Assembly (NCBI GenBank): GCA_022497145.1 | Contig: MU385857.1 | Location: forward strand, 868,001-932,000 | Length of the DNA stretch: 64,000 nt | Source of the DNA: Rostrohypoxylon terebratum | Taxonomy: Eukaryota > Ascomycota > Sordariomycetes > Xylariales > Hypoxylaceae | Direction: 5' to 3' | Shown: piece by piece, positions 10,562-21,068 of the stretch | Layout of the letters: each line of letters begins with the position of its first letter | How positions within the stretch are numbered: position 1 is the stretch's first letter | Program-made: the position numbers and the translations under genes | The notes under the pieces: generated by a model | The model's input: only the letters and a program-made list of their open reading frames with translations | Told to the model about the DNA's origin: nothing | Databases searched by the model: none

Positions 10562-11916
10562 ATGGCGAGCTTCTTTGATCTTAAGGCGCGCAAAGCAGCT
10601 GCGGCGAACGGTGCATCAACGGCAAAAGCAGAGGAATCGAAGCAAAACAATAGAAAGCAACCATGGGTAGAAAAATAGTATGCCCCCTTATTCGTCAGCT
10701 CCTTGGAACTGCGGGAATACAGGAGAAGGGGTATAAATAGCTAACACATTATTGAAGTCGACCAAAGACCCTTAGTGATGTCACCGCTCAAGATCATACC
10801 GTGAACGTCCTTCAACGGACACTTCAAGCTTCTAATGTAAGATAATATAGCTTCATCAACCCATGTTTCTCATATTTACTACACATACTTACGAGTGGCT
10901 GCTCTAGTTGCCTCACATGCTCTTCTACGGCCCCCCTGGCACGGGTAAAACCTCCACGATCCTCGCGCTTGCAAAGGAGCTCTATGGTCCGGAGATGATG
11001 AAATCACGTGTCCTCGAACTCAACGCCTCCGACGAACGTGGTATATCTATCGTACGAGAGAAAGTAAAGGACTTTGCACGAATGCAGTTAACGAACCCGC
11101 CTGCTGGATATAAGTCCCGCTACCCATGTCCTCCCTTCAAGATCATCGTCCTCGACGAGGCGGATAGTATGACACAAGATGCCCAGAGTGCCCTGAGACG
11201 AACAATGGAAACATACAGCAAGATTACTCGGTTCTGTCTGATTTGCAACTACGTCACGAGAATTATTGACCCGTTAGCGAGTCGATGTAGCAAATTCAGA
11301 TTTAAGAGCTTAGATCAGGGAAATGCGAAGAGACGGTTAGAAGAAATTGCTAGCAAGGAGGGTGTCACTCTTCAAGATGGTGCTGTTGACGCACTCATCA
11401 AGTGTAGCGAGGGTGATTTGCGAAAGGCAATCACTTTCCTACAGAGTGCAGCAAGGCTAGTGGGTGCAATTGAAAAAGAAGACGACGGAGACAAGATGGA
11501 TGTGGATGACGACGCTAAGATCGTTACTGTCAAGATCATCGAAGAAATCGCTGGTGTCATACCAGATCAAACTATTGAAAGATTGCAGAAAGCGATGCAG
11601 CCCAAGTCCAGCGGCGCGACATACCCGGCCATCGCAAAGATCGTGGAGGATATGGTTGCGGATGGGTGGAGTGCCGGACAAGTTCTCTCTCAAGTAAGTT
11701 TCCTACTACGATCTTCATATTTTCGGCTTAATTAACGAGCTCCTGCAGCTATACCAAGCAGTCATCCATGATGAGATGATTCCTGATGCGGCGAAGAACA
11801 AAATAACGCTTGTCTTCTCGGAGGTTGACAAGAGGCTGGTGGATGGCGCCGATGAGCATCTCTCAGTTTTGGACCTAGCTTTGAGGATATCAAACATATT
11901 GGCTGGTAAAGGCTAA
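10562..11916 (+). CDS. RFC2: Replication factor C subunit 2 (clamp loader ATPase; RFC4 of animals)
   Basis: Small AAA+ subunit of the RFC complex that loads PCNA at primer-template junctions in the nucleus. Exons 10562-10677, 10758-10836, 10908-11693 and 11749-11916 give 382 residues, the normal length. Visible motifs in order: QPWVEKYRPK (RFC box I), GPPGTGKTS (Walker A, about residue 73), LNASDERGI, IIVLDEADSMT (Walker B), ALRRTMETYS, ICNYVTRIIDPLASRCSKFRF (sensor and SRC arginine finger), and EGDLRKAITFLQSA (sensor 2). The C-terminal helical collar contains a short acidic insert (EKEDDGDKMDVDDD) absent from yeast Rfc2. The motif order fits yeast Rfc2/human RFC4 better than the other small subunits. 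Confidence 0.95.
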
Positions 11917-12100
11917 TGGGTGACCTCGGTGATTATAATAGCGAGCTTGAATGGCTAAATGGGAAGGTTTGTGGCATATCACATGACGAAGGTCATAGCT
12001 ACGGCGTTGGGTTGGCAAAATGTAGCTACCTAAGGATGGCTCACACCTGGAAGGCAAAGCTGACAGATTCATCTTGGGCGTAATAAAATGACATGACCTT

Positions 12101-13669
12101 TTACTCGTTGATCAACCCAAGGTTGCCATCTAATTTTGCATAGATGCTTTCTCCTTTCTGTTTCTCTACCCTTTTTTCCCTGTTCCTCCTTACACGGGTT
12201 CCGGCATCATCTTCAACCCACAGATCACGCTCAACACTTTCCTGCTCCCCACGAGATTGTTCTGGCTCGGCCTCTTCTTTGTTGAGGAGTTTTCGAACCT
12301 GGTCTAGAGCCTCCATAGCATCTTCAGCTGCCACTTGGCCTTCTTCTACCTTCTCGAAGACAGCTTCGAGCATGGCGATTTGGGCCGAGTTCGCCGCAGA
12401 AATCCAAGGTTCGACTTGACTCGTCACGTTGGATTTATTTGCTCCTTTTGTGGCTTCACCAAAGCTTATTTGCTTGTTAGAGGTGTTGGCGGGGAATTTT
12501 TGAAGTAGATGGCTCTCGTCTACTAGGTGGCTTAGTAGCTTGTTCAGGTCATGCTGCTGTTTTGCGATGGCTGTGTTGATATGCGATTTTTCTTGGATCA
12601 ATCCTTTCTGTTCGCGTGAGATTGATTGCAATTTTTCGAGGTATGGCATGAATAGGAATGCTTCGGGCTTCGTGCTGCTAGATGGAACCTCCTCGGGTTC
12701 CCACTCTTGTTGCTCTTCCTGTTTCTTAAGCGGCTCAAGCTTTAGCTGCTTCAATTGAGCCACCAAAGCTAAAATATCCTTACGAAGGTCAACATGGCGC
12801 TGGTATTCCTCCTGAATCTCGGCCAGATGTGCATCGCGATCGAATTTCTCCGTTTCTCCTTGGCGTGGCTTGGTTGGTGATTCGAGAATGCTAGGCTCAT
12901 CCTCGTCACCGCCGGCTTTGGTCAACATACCCTCGATCCAGTTAATGAGACTATCCTTAACGGCGTTGAGTGCGTGTAATTGTATTTCTGGAGAAAGACT
13001 TCCGGGCTCAATCGGGTTCTTAGCTTTTAATTTTTCGAAATTTTGCTTCTCTCGTTGGGCTAGTAGTTTGTTACGCAACATTGCCTTTTGGAGTCGCGAA
13101 AGTAGCTCCTGTATCTCGCGGTTTGGCTCCTCTTTATCCTGGGTAAAGCCATCCATAAGCTCCTTAGGAAGTTCTGGGAGAGGTGTGCAGTCTTTGAACA
13201 TGAGATCCGAATCCAAAAATTCGGGTGCTGCTGCGGGTTGACGATCAAGCTCTTCTAGGTACTTGTCGGCTATGACGAGTCTTTCACGTTCTTGTTCCAA
13301 TGCATTGATTTCGAGTTGAAGCTCAAGGAGCTGAGCTTGTTGATTTTCCTCTTCCTCGGGTGGGGATGAGAGTGAAGCTGTAGCTGCATCGTGCTCTTCT
13401 TGCAGCTTAACGAATTCAGACCGAATATCTATATTCTTCTTGACTGCTTCGATGTATTCTCGATAGCTTCCTTGTAACGCTTCTGAAGGGGTGACAGTGG
13501 TTTCTAAATCCACCAGTGACAAGGGGCTGCCGAGCTGCTCTACCCTTAGACTCTGGGCAAGATCGCGAGCTAAGTTTTGTCTTATAGCGGTGACCTCTTC
13601 TCGAGGATGAACTCGGTTCTGAAGCACCTCGCGAGTCCGTTCACGTAACTCTTTCTCCGCAGTGGCCAT
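12101..13669 (-). CDS. Long coiled-coil protein of unknown function
   Basis: One uninterrupted exon of 522 residues starting MATAEKELRERTREVLQ. The open frame extends upstream to 13840, but the ATG at 13667-13669 has the typical protein start; the upstream extension is Leu/His-rich leader noise. Several long heptad-like Glu/Lys/Gln/Leu segments are visible, about residues 80-160, 195-225, 275-315 and 345-385, and the C-terminal third has basic Arg/Lys runs (RVRRNREKRVEKQK). No membrane span or signal peptide. The pattern suits a cytoskeletal, kinetochore or scaffold-type protein, but I cannot name a family. It is divergent from BRR2 with 676 bp between starts. Confidence 0.75.
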   Translation of the reverse strand: MATAEKELRERTREVLQNRVHPREEVTAIRQNLARDLAQSLRVEQLGSPLSLVDLETTVTPSEALQGSYREYIEAVKKNIDIRSEFVKLQEEHDAATASLSSPPEEEENQQAQLLELQLEINALEQERERLVIADKYLEELDRQPAAAPEFLDSDLMFKDCTPLPELPKELMDGFTQDKEEPNREIQELLSRLQKAMLRNKLLAQREKQNFEKLKAKNPIEPGSLSPEIQLHALNAVKDSLINWIEGMLTKAGGDEDEPSILESPTKPRQGETEKFDRDAHLAEIQEEYQRHVDLRKDILALVAQLKQLKLEPLKKQEEQQEWEPEEVPSSSTKPEAFLFMPYLEKLQSISREQKGLIQEKSHINTAIAKQQHDLNKLLSHLVDESHLLQKFPANTSNKQISFGEATKGANKSNVTSQVEPWISAANSAQIAMLEAVFEKVEEGQVAAEDAMEALDQVRKLLNKEEAEPEQSRGEQESVERDLWVEDDAGTRVRRNREKRVEKQKGESIYAKLDGNLGLINE

Positions 13670-14345
13670 CTCAACTTGGTACAATTTGATGAATATGATT
13701 ATTGATAAGCTTCTTAAGATTTCTAAAGTGCCTAAAGAATTTAGTGAATCATATAGGTAGGACCTAGGTGGTAACTCAACAAGTACAAGTCTGTGTAGGT
13801 GTAGAGGTGTAGACCCTGTAGACCCGGTGTAGATGTGCAACTATTCGATATTTATGAATTTCTCCGATAATAAATTATGTATTTATCATTTATTTAGCTG
13901 CAGGGCATAACCAATCAAACTAGAGCATGATTAAGACGACGAGAAGTGGGTCAATAGCAACCAATCAACACGCTCCATGAATTTAGTGAGAAAAGTTACC
14001 TAGTAGAAGTTCTATCTCACTGCTCAGACTTAGAACGTGAAAAGATCCAGCTTCATAAATTTCATAGGCAGCAAAGCAGCAAATGCTTGCGCTTTTCCAT
14101 TCACACCACCAGAAAAAAACCGTTGCGTTTCCAGAAAACCAATTATTAAAGATCGAGATTCAAACTTTAATTATAATCTGCGCAGTGTTTTTTTTCTAAA
14201 TGCGATATTCGTTGACAGTTACGGCGCCCTTGTCCATTTGATCAAATTGGACTTGTTGACGGTCGTTTTTCCGCCACCAACCTAACAACACCCACCGTCG
14301 GCAAACGAACTTTCACACGAACTTTCACACAACAACACCGCAAAA
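13670..14345. promoter_or_regulatory. Shared divergent promoter region of the coiled-coil gene and BRR2
   Basis: 676 bp separate the two start codons. The BRR2 side ends in a C/A-rich leader with the favourable context CAAAAATGG at the start codon. A GGACCTAGGT word lies near 13759. No gene is recognised between them. Confidence 0.5.
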
Positions 14346-17300
14346 ATGGCTGACCACCATCGAGATGTGTCGCAATACAAGTACTCGGCTATGTCCAACC
14401 TGGTTCTCCAGGCCGACAGACGATTTGTCACGCGACGAACCGACGAGGCTACTGGCGATCCTGAATCCCTTGCCGGTCGTTTGAGAATTAATGATATGGG
14501 CTCTAGAGTCGCGCGCGATGAAGCACCTAGACATAAAAAGGCTTCGGGCTTACCTAATGTCCAAAGGGGTGATGTGCAAGAAGGGAAGGACATCCTAGCT
14601 CGCGAACAACGAAAACGAAAAGGCGATCCATCACAGATGCGAGCAACGGGAATCCTTGGGCAGACAGATCTCCTCGTTGAGGGTCTCAGATACCGACCAC
14701 GCATACCAGCTACTCGTGCCACCTATGATCTCATATTGAACGTTGTCAGAAGTAATCTTGGCGATGTGTCTCACGAGATTGTACTAAGTGCGGCAGACGC
14801 TGTCTTGGAATATCTAAAGGATGAAGACATGAAAGACTTCGACAAGAAAAAGGAGATTGATGACTTGCTGGGTACTTCATTAAATCCCAAGCAGTTCAAC
14901 GAGCTGGTCAACCTCGGAAAAAAGATCACAGATTATGATACCCAGAATGATGACGAGGAAATGGATACAGGTGCTGGCACAGCCGAGGGTGACGAAGAGC
15001 TCGATGAACGCCAAGGTGTTGCTGTTGTTTTCGATGACGAAGAAGAAGACGGTGAAGCTTTATTAGATGAAGTCCGAGACGAATCATCGGACGATGAGGC
15101 AGCCGCAGATGACGATGAGGAGGACCTGACCGGTCTCAACGAACGAGCGACGGCGGGAGGCGCTGGGGAAGATCGAGCTGAAGAGAGCGCCGACTTAGCT
15201 GATGGAGAAGAGATGATGATTGACTCAGGGTTGCCGGATAGCAAGCGCGGGGGAAGTTCTAAGGAGACCAACTACATCCCTGCACGCCAGATCGACGCCT
15301 ATTGGTTGCAAAGAGAGATCGGTAACATATATAGCGATGACCATACTCGACATGAGAAAACCACGCAAGCCTTGCACATACTTTCCGGAGAGCCTGACGA
15401 ACCTGGTGGGGATGAGAAGCCGCTTAGAGAGATTGAAAACGAGTTGATGGAACTCCTCGACTATGATCATCACGAAGTGGTCCAGAAGCTCATCGAGAAC
15501 CGTGAAAAGATCGTATGGCTTACACGTTTGGCCAGGGCGGAGGGCGACGAGGAAAAGGGCGTCATAGAACGCGAGATGGCTTCCGAGGGCGTTAGGTGGA
15601 TTCTAGACGAGCTTCGGGGTAGAAAACCAACCGATGGCGCAAAGAAGATGGAGATCAAGATGGATATCGATGTCCCGGCATCGTTCAGTGCTGCGCCAAA
15701 AGAGGAACGAGCAGAAGGTCAACTCGTTGGTGGCCTCCAGCCACGGAAGTATATCAATCTCGAAAACCTTGTATTCGACCAAGGCAACCATCTCATGACG
15801 AACCCGAAAGTCAAGCTCCCAGAGGGCTCAACGAAACGGACGTTCAAGGGTTACGAAGAGATCCACGTACCTCCGCCCAAGAAACGCGGCCAGGCAGACG
15901 AGACTAATATACCCATCACTGACATGCCTGAATGGGCCCGCGTGCCTTTCAGCTCAGCTAAGTCTCTTAATAAAATCCAGACGAAGTGCTTTCCGACAGC
16001 CTTCGAGGATGATGGGAATATGCTCATTTGTGCTCCGACAGGTAGTGGTAAGACAAACGTAGCTATGTTAACCATTCTGCGAGAGCTTGGAAAACACCGG
16101 GATCCAAAAACGGGAGACATTGACTTGGATGCATTTAAGATTGTATACATCGCGCCCTTGAAGGCTTTGGTTCAAGAACAGGTCGGGAACTTTGGTGTCC
16201 GCCTAAAACCATACGGCATCACCGTTTCCGAATTGACTGGTGATCGCCAGCTCACCAAGCAGCAAATCGCCGAGACGCAGATTATTGTCACAACCCCCGA
16301 AAAATGGGACGTTATTACACGAAAAGCTACGGATTTGACATACACAAACCTTGTACGCCTGATTATCATTGACGAAATTCACCTCCTGCACGATGAGCGA
16401 GGTCCCGTCATTGAGAGTATTGTCAGCAGGACAATTCGGAAGACGGAGCAGACTGGTGACCCAGTCAGACTCATCGGATTGTCCGCTACTCTACCCAACT
16501 ATCGAGACGTCGCTAGCTTCCTTCGCGTAGATCCTGCCAAAGGTCTTTTCCACTTTGATGGTTCCTTCCGACCGTGTCCTCTGAGACAAGAGTTCATTGG
16601 TGTTACGGAGAAGAAAGCTATCAAACAACTCAAGACGATGAACGATATCACATATAATAAAGTCATCGAACACGTGGGCACGCACCGAAATCAGATGCTT
16701 ATTTTTGTTCATTCGCGAAAAGAAACCGCAAAGACCGCAAAATATATTCGGGATAAGGCGCTTGAGATGGAAACGATTAACCAGATTCTGAAGCACGACT
16801 CAGGCTCCAGGGAAGCACTGAACGAGATTGTTAATGATATCACAGATGCAGACCTGAAGGACCTCATTCCATACGGATTCGGCATCCATCATGCTGGTAT
16901 GAGTCGTATCGATCGATCGGAAGTCGAGGGTCTCTTTGCCTCTGGTCTAATCCAAGTCCTTGTTTGTACAGCTACTCTTGCTTGGGGTGTAAACTTGCCG
17001 GCGCATACTGTTATTATTAAAGGCACCCAGGTCTACTCTCCGGAGAAGGGTAGCTGGGTAGAACTGAGCCCGCAAGATGTTCTGCAAATGTTGGGTCGTG
17101 CTGGCCGACCTCAGTATGACACTTATGGTGAAGGTATTATCATTACGTCTCAGAGCGAGATGCAATACTACCTATCGCTACTCAATCAGCAGTTACCAAT
17201 CGAGAGTCAGTTCGCCAGTAAACTCGTGGATAATCTCAATGCTGAGATCGTTCTGGGCAATGTTCGGAATCGGGACGAAGGAGTGGAGTGGCTCGGATAC

Positions 17301-20300
17301 ACGTATCTTTTCGTGCGAATGCTGAGGTCGCCTGGTCTCTACAGTGTAGGCGCTGACTACGAGGAGGACGAGGCGTTGGAACAGAAGCGTGTTGACTTGA
17401 TACATTCAGCAGCTACGGTTCTGAAGAAATCTAACTTGATTACTTACGATGAGAAGACTGGAAAAGTTAAGGCTACGGAACTTGGAAGAATAGCATCGCA
17501 TTATTACATAACGCACGGGTCAATGGATACCTACAACAAGCTAATCCAGCCCTCGATCACGACGATTGAACTTTTCCGGGTGTTTGCATTGAGCGCCGAG
17601 TTCAAGTATATTCCTGTTCGCCAAGACGAAAAGTTGGAGCTGGCAAAGATTCTAGCGCGAGTACCAATTCCTGTGAAAGAAAGTATCGAGGAACCACATT
17701 GCAAGATCAATGTCCTTTTACAAGCGTACATCAGTCGCCTGAAGCTCGAAGGCTTAGCTCTCATGGCTGACATGGTTTATGTCACGCAATCTGCCGGTCG
17801 TATTCTTCGCGCGATTTTCGAGATCACTCTCCAGAAGGGGTGGTCCAACGTTACCAAGACGGCCTTAGATCTGTGCAAAATGGCAGAAAAGAGAATGTGG
17901 CTGACCATGACCCCACTACGCCAATTCCCTCGTTGTTCTCGGGACATCATAACGAAAGCTGATGGTCTGGATGTCCCATGGAGTAGTTATTTCGATCTAG
18001 ATCCTCCGCGCATGGGAGAACTTCTCGGGAAACCGAAAGCGGGCCGTTTGGTGTGCGACCTAGTATCTAAATTTCCAAGGGTTGAGATTCAAGCTCAGGC
18101 TCAGCCAATGACCCGCTCTATGCTTCGAGTTGAATTATCTATCACTCCAAATTTCCAGTGGGACGATGAATTGCATGGCTCAGCGGAAAGTTTCTGGATC
18201 ATCGTTGAAGACTGCGACGGTGAGGATATTCTCTTCCATGACCAATTTTTACTGCGCAAAGATTACGCAGTATCGGAGTCCAATGAGCATCTAGTCGATT
18301 TCACAGTCCCTATTACAGAACCGATGCCACCTAATTATTTCATTTCGGTCATCTCCGACAGATGGCTACACTCAGAGACCAAGCTAGCCGTATCATTCCA
18401 GAAGCTCATCCTCCCCGAGAAGTTCCCTCCTCACACTCAACTTCTTGATCTACAGCCACTGCCGATCGCTGCGCTGAAAGCGAAGGACTATGCTAACCTT
18501 TACGAGTCTTGGAACTACTTCAACAAAATCCAAACACAGACGTTTAACTCGCTCTACACGACGGACGACAACGTTCTAATTGGGGCGCCAACTGGTAGTG
18601 GAAAGACAATATGCGCCGAGTTTGCTATTTTGCGCCTCTGGTCGAAGCCGGAGATTGGGCGTGCTGTCTATATCGCACCGTTCCAGGAAATTGTCGACAT
18701 CAGATATCAAGATTGGGCAAAGAGGCTTGGCCACCTACGTGGCGGCAAGGAGATAGTGAAGCTTACTGGAGAAACAGCAACGGACCTCAAATTGCTCGAA
18801 AAAGGAGATCTTGTCTTGGCTACGCCAACCCAATGGGATGTCCTATCTCGACAGTGGCAGAGGCGCAAGAATATTCTCACGGTCGAATTATTTATCGCTG
18901 ATGAGCTTCACTTGCTTGGTGGCCCGATGGGATACATCTACGAGATTATAGTATCTCGGATGCACTACATTCGTACCACCGCCGAATTGCAGATGAGAAT
19001 TATTGGGCTCAGCGTTTCGCTTGCGAATGCCAGAGATATTGGAGAGTGGATTGATGCCAAAAAGAAGGATGTGTATAACTTCAGCCCTCACGTCCGCCCT
19101 GTGCCATTGGAACTTCGTATCCAGTCTTTCTCCATCCCCCATTTCCCGTCCTTGATGCTTGCCATGGCCAAGCCAGCATATCTCGCCATAACCGAATCGT
19201 CGCCGGATCAGCCAGCTCTCATATTCGTCCCAAGCAGGAAACAAACAAGATCAAGTGCACGCGATATCCTTGCCGCATGCCTTGCGGAGGATGACGAGGA
19301 CCGGTTCCTGCACGTGGACATTGATCAACTTCGTCCACTTCTTGAACGCATCCATGAAGAAGCTTTGGCTGAGGCACTTTCACATGGTGTTGGGTACTAC
19401 CACGAAGCCCTTAGCCAGAGTGACAAACGTATCGTCCTTCACCTTTACAATCAAGGCGCAATCCAGGTCCTAGTCGCGTCTCGTGATGTATGTTGGGAAT
19501 TAGATTGCACTGCACACTTAGTAGTGGTGATGGGAACACAATATTTCGAAGGTCGCGAACATCGCTACGTTGACTACCAATTGAGCGAAGTTCTACAAAT
19601 GTTTGGAAAAGCCCTACGCTCTTCCCGAGAAGGCCGGAGCCGAGGTGTCCTGATGGTACCCGGCGTCAAGAGAGAATACTTCAAAAAATTCTTGAACGAG
19701 GCCCTTCCGGTCGAGTCTCACCTTCACAACTTTGTGCATGACGCTTTTGTTACTGAGGTCAGCACGAAGATGATCGAATCTGCAGATGACGCGATCAACT
19801 GGACAACGTTCACCTATTTCTATCGCCGGCTCTTGGCTAATCCAAGCTACTACAGCTTGACAAGTCCGACGCACGACGGACTGAGCAACTACCTGTCTGA
19901 CTTGGTGGAGACCACCCTCAAAGAGCTCACTGAGCCCAAGATAATCGATTTCGATGAGGATGATGGCTCGGTTGCTCCTCAGAACGCGGCTATGATTGCA
20001 GCCTACTACAATATCTCATATATCACAATGCAGACTTTCTTGCTCTCATTGACTGCGAGAACGAAGCTGAAGGGTATTCTTGAAATTGTGACGTCAGCCA
20101 CGGAGTTTGAATCGATCCAAATCCGACGCCACGAGGACAATCTACTCCGGCGCATCTATGACAGGGTTCCGGTCAAGATGTCCGAAGCAGCGTACGACTC
20201 ACCGCATTTCAAGGCCTTTGTACTGCTACAAGCGCACTTCTCTCGGATGCAATTACCAATCGACCTTGCAAAAGACCAAGAGTTAGTTGTATCGAAAATT

Positions 20301-21068
20301 TTAAGTCTTTTGAGTGCAACAGTCGATGTCCTTTCCTCCGACGGCCATCTGAATGCCATGAATGCCATGGAAATGTCTCAGATGGTGGTTCAAGCCATGT
20401 GGGACCGCGACAGCCCATTGAAGCAGATCCCTCATTTTACACCGGAGGTAGTGAAGGTGGCAAATGAGTTCGGGTACGTACCGCTGCATAACCCTAGGAA
20501 TCAGGTTACTAACTCGCTACACCCTAGAATCAATGACATTTTCGATTTCATGGAGGCTATGAATCCCGAGGAGAATGAGAATTATTCTACCCTTGTCAAA
20601 CGCCTTGGGTTGTCGCAATCACAGTTGGCTCAAGCAGCGGCCTTCACAAACAACAAGTACCCTGACATCTCGCTCGAATTTGAGCTTGTAGATGAGGACA
20701 ATATTCGCGCGGGGGAGCCGGCGTACATAAATGTCCAGATCGAGCGTGAGGTTGAAGAGGAGGACGGGGAAGTTGACACGACAGTCCACGCTCCATTCTA
20801 CCCCGCCAAGAAGGTGGAGAATTGGTGGCTGGTCGTTGGAGACGAAAGCACGAAGACTCTGCTCGCAATCAAGCGGGTCACGATTGGCCGACAACTCAAG
20901 GTTAAGTTGGAATACACGGTCCCGACGCCTGGCAAACATGACTTGAAACTATTCTTGATGAGCGACAGCTACGTCGGCGTGGACCAAGAACCGACCTTTT
21001 CAGTAACGGTGGCAGAGGGTATGGACGTCGACTCGGATGAGGACGAAGAAGATGAGGAGGACGAGTAA
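14346..21068 (+). CDS. BRR2: Pre-mRNA-splicing helicase Brr2 (U5 snRNP 200-kDa subunit)
   Basis: Ski2-like RNA helicase that unwinds U4/U6 snRNA to activate the spliceosome. A single intronless exon encodes 2240 residues, slightly longer than yeast or human Brr2. The N-terminal region (1 to about 480) contains acidic tracts and a PWI-like area. The first helicase cassette is intact: APTGSGKTN near residue 562, DEIH at about 676, GLSATLPN, then QMLGRAGRPQYD, followed by a Sec63 unit. The second cassette has GAPTGSGKT near 1412 and DELH near 1518, but SAT is replaced by GLSVSLAN and the GRAGR motif by QMFGKALR. This is the known inactive pseudo-helicase that binds regulators. A second Sec63 unit and an acidic tail (DVDSDEDEEDEEDE) end the protein. 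The absence of introns contrasts with most neighbours. Confidence 0.97.
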   Translation: MADHHRDVSQYKYSAMSNLVLQADRRFVTRRTDEATGDPESLAGRLRINDMGSRVARDEAPRHKKASGLPNVQRGDVQEGKDILAREQRKRKGDPSQMRATGILGQTDLLVEGLRYRPRIPATRATYDLILNVVRSNLGDVSHEIVLSAADAVLEYLKDEDMKDFDKKKEIDDLLGTSLNPKQFNELVNLGKKITDYDTQNDDEEMDTGAGTAEGDEELDERQGVAVVFDDEEEDGEALLDEVRDESSDDEAAADDDEEDLTGLNERATAGGAGEDRAEESADLADGEEMMIDSGLPDSKRGGSSKETNYIPARQIDAYWLQREIGNIYSDDHTRHEKTTQALHILSGEPDEPGGDEKPLREIENELMELLDYDHHEVVQKLIENREKIVWLTRLARAEGDEEKGVIEREMASEGVRWILDELRGRKPTDGAKKMEIKMDIDVPASFSAAPKEERAEGQLVGGLQPRKYINLENLVFDQGNHLMTNPKVKLPEGSTKRTFKGYEEIHVPPPKKRGQADETNIPITDMPEWARVPFSSAKSLNKIQTKCFPTAFEDDGNMLICAPTGSGKTNVAMLTILRELGKHRDPKTGDIDLDAFKIVYIAPLKALVQEQVGNFGVRLKPYGITVSELTGDRQLTKQQIAETQIIVTTPEKWDVITRKATDLTYTNLVRLIIIDEIHLLHDERGPVIESIVSRTIRKTEQTGDPVRLIGLSATLPNYRDVASFLRVDPAKGLFHFDGSFRPCPLRQEFIGVTEKKAIKQLKTMNDITYNKVIEHVGTHRNQMLIFVHSRKETAKTAKYIRDKALEMETINQILKHDSGSREALNEIVNDITDADLKDLIPYGFGIHHAGMSRIDRSEVEGLFASGLIQVLVCTATLAWGVNLPAHTVIIKGTQVYSPEKGSWVELSPQDVLQMLGRAGRPQYDTYGEGIIITSQSEMQYYLSLLNQQLPIESQFASKLVDNLNAEIVLGNVRNRDEGVEWLGYTYLFVRMLRSPGLYSVGADYEEDEALEQKRVDLIHSAATVLKKSNLITYDEKTGKVKATELGRIASHYYITHGSMDTYNKLIQPSITTIELFRVFALSAEFKYIPVRQDEKLELAKILARVPIPVKESIEEPHCKINVLLQAYISRLKLEGLALMADMVYVTQSAGRILRAIFEITLQKGWSNVTKTALDLCKMAEKRMWLTMTPLRQFPRCSRDIITKADGLDVPWSSYFDLDPPRMGELLGKPKAGRLVCDLVSKFPRVEIQAQAQPMTRSMLRVELSITPNFQWDDELHGSAESFWIIVEDCDGEDILFHDQFLLRKDYAVSESNEHLVDFTVPITEPMPPNYFISVISDRWLHSETKLAVSFQKLILPEKFPPHTQLLDLQPLPIAALKAKDYANLYESWNYFNKIQTQTFNSLYTTDDNVLIGAPTGSGKTICAEFAILRLWSKPEIGRAVYIAPFQEIVDIRYQDWAKRLGHLRGGKEIVKLTGETATDLKLLEKGDLVLATPTQWDVLSRQWQRRKNILTVELFIADELHLLGGPMGYIYEIIVSRMHYIRTTAELQMRIIGLSVSLANARDIGEWIDAKKKDVYNFSPHVRPVPLELRIQSFSIPHFPSLMLAMAKPAYLAITESSPDQPALIFVPSRKQTRSSARDILAACLAEDDEDRFLHVDIDQLRPLLERIHEEALAEALSHGVGYYHEALSQSDKRIVLHLYNQGAIQVLVASRDVCWELDCTAHLVVVMGTQYFEGREHRYVDYQLSEVLQMFGKALRSSREGRSRGVLMVPGVKREYFKKFLNEALPVESHLHNFVHDAFVTEVSTKMIESADDAINWTTFTYFYRRLLANPSYYSLTSPTHDGLSNYLSDLVETTLKELTEPKIIDFDEDDGSVAPQNAAMIAAYYNISYITMQTFLLSLTARTKLKGILEIVTSATEFESIQIRRHEDNLLRRIYDRVPVKMSEAAYDSPHFKAFVLLQAHFSRMQLPIDLAKDQELVVSKILSLLSATVDVLSSDGHLNAMNAMEMSQMVVQAMWDRDSPLKQIPHFTPEVVKVANEFGYVPLHNPRNQVTNSLHPRINDIFDFMEAMNPEENENYSTLVKRLGLSQSQLAQAAAFTNNKYPDISLEFELVDEDNIRAGEPAYINVQIEREVEEEDGEVDTTVHAPFYPAKKVENWWLVVGDESTKTLLAIKRVTIGRQLKVKLEYTVPTPGKHDLKLFLMSDSYVGVDQEPTFSVTVAEGMDVDSDEDEEDEEDE

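Noticed and set aside
13670..13840. N-terminal extension of the coiled-coil protein
   Set aside because: Composition changes abruptly at the internal ATG 13669; the extension looks like a leader.
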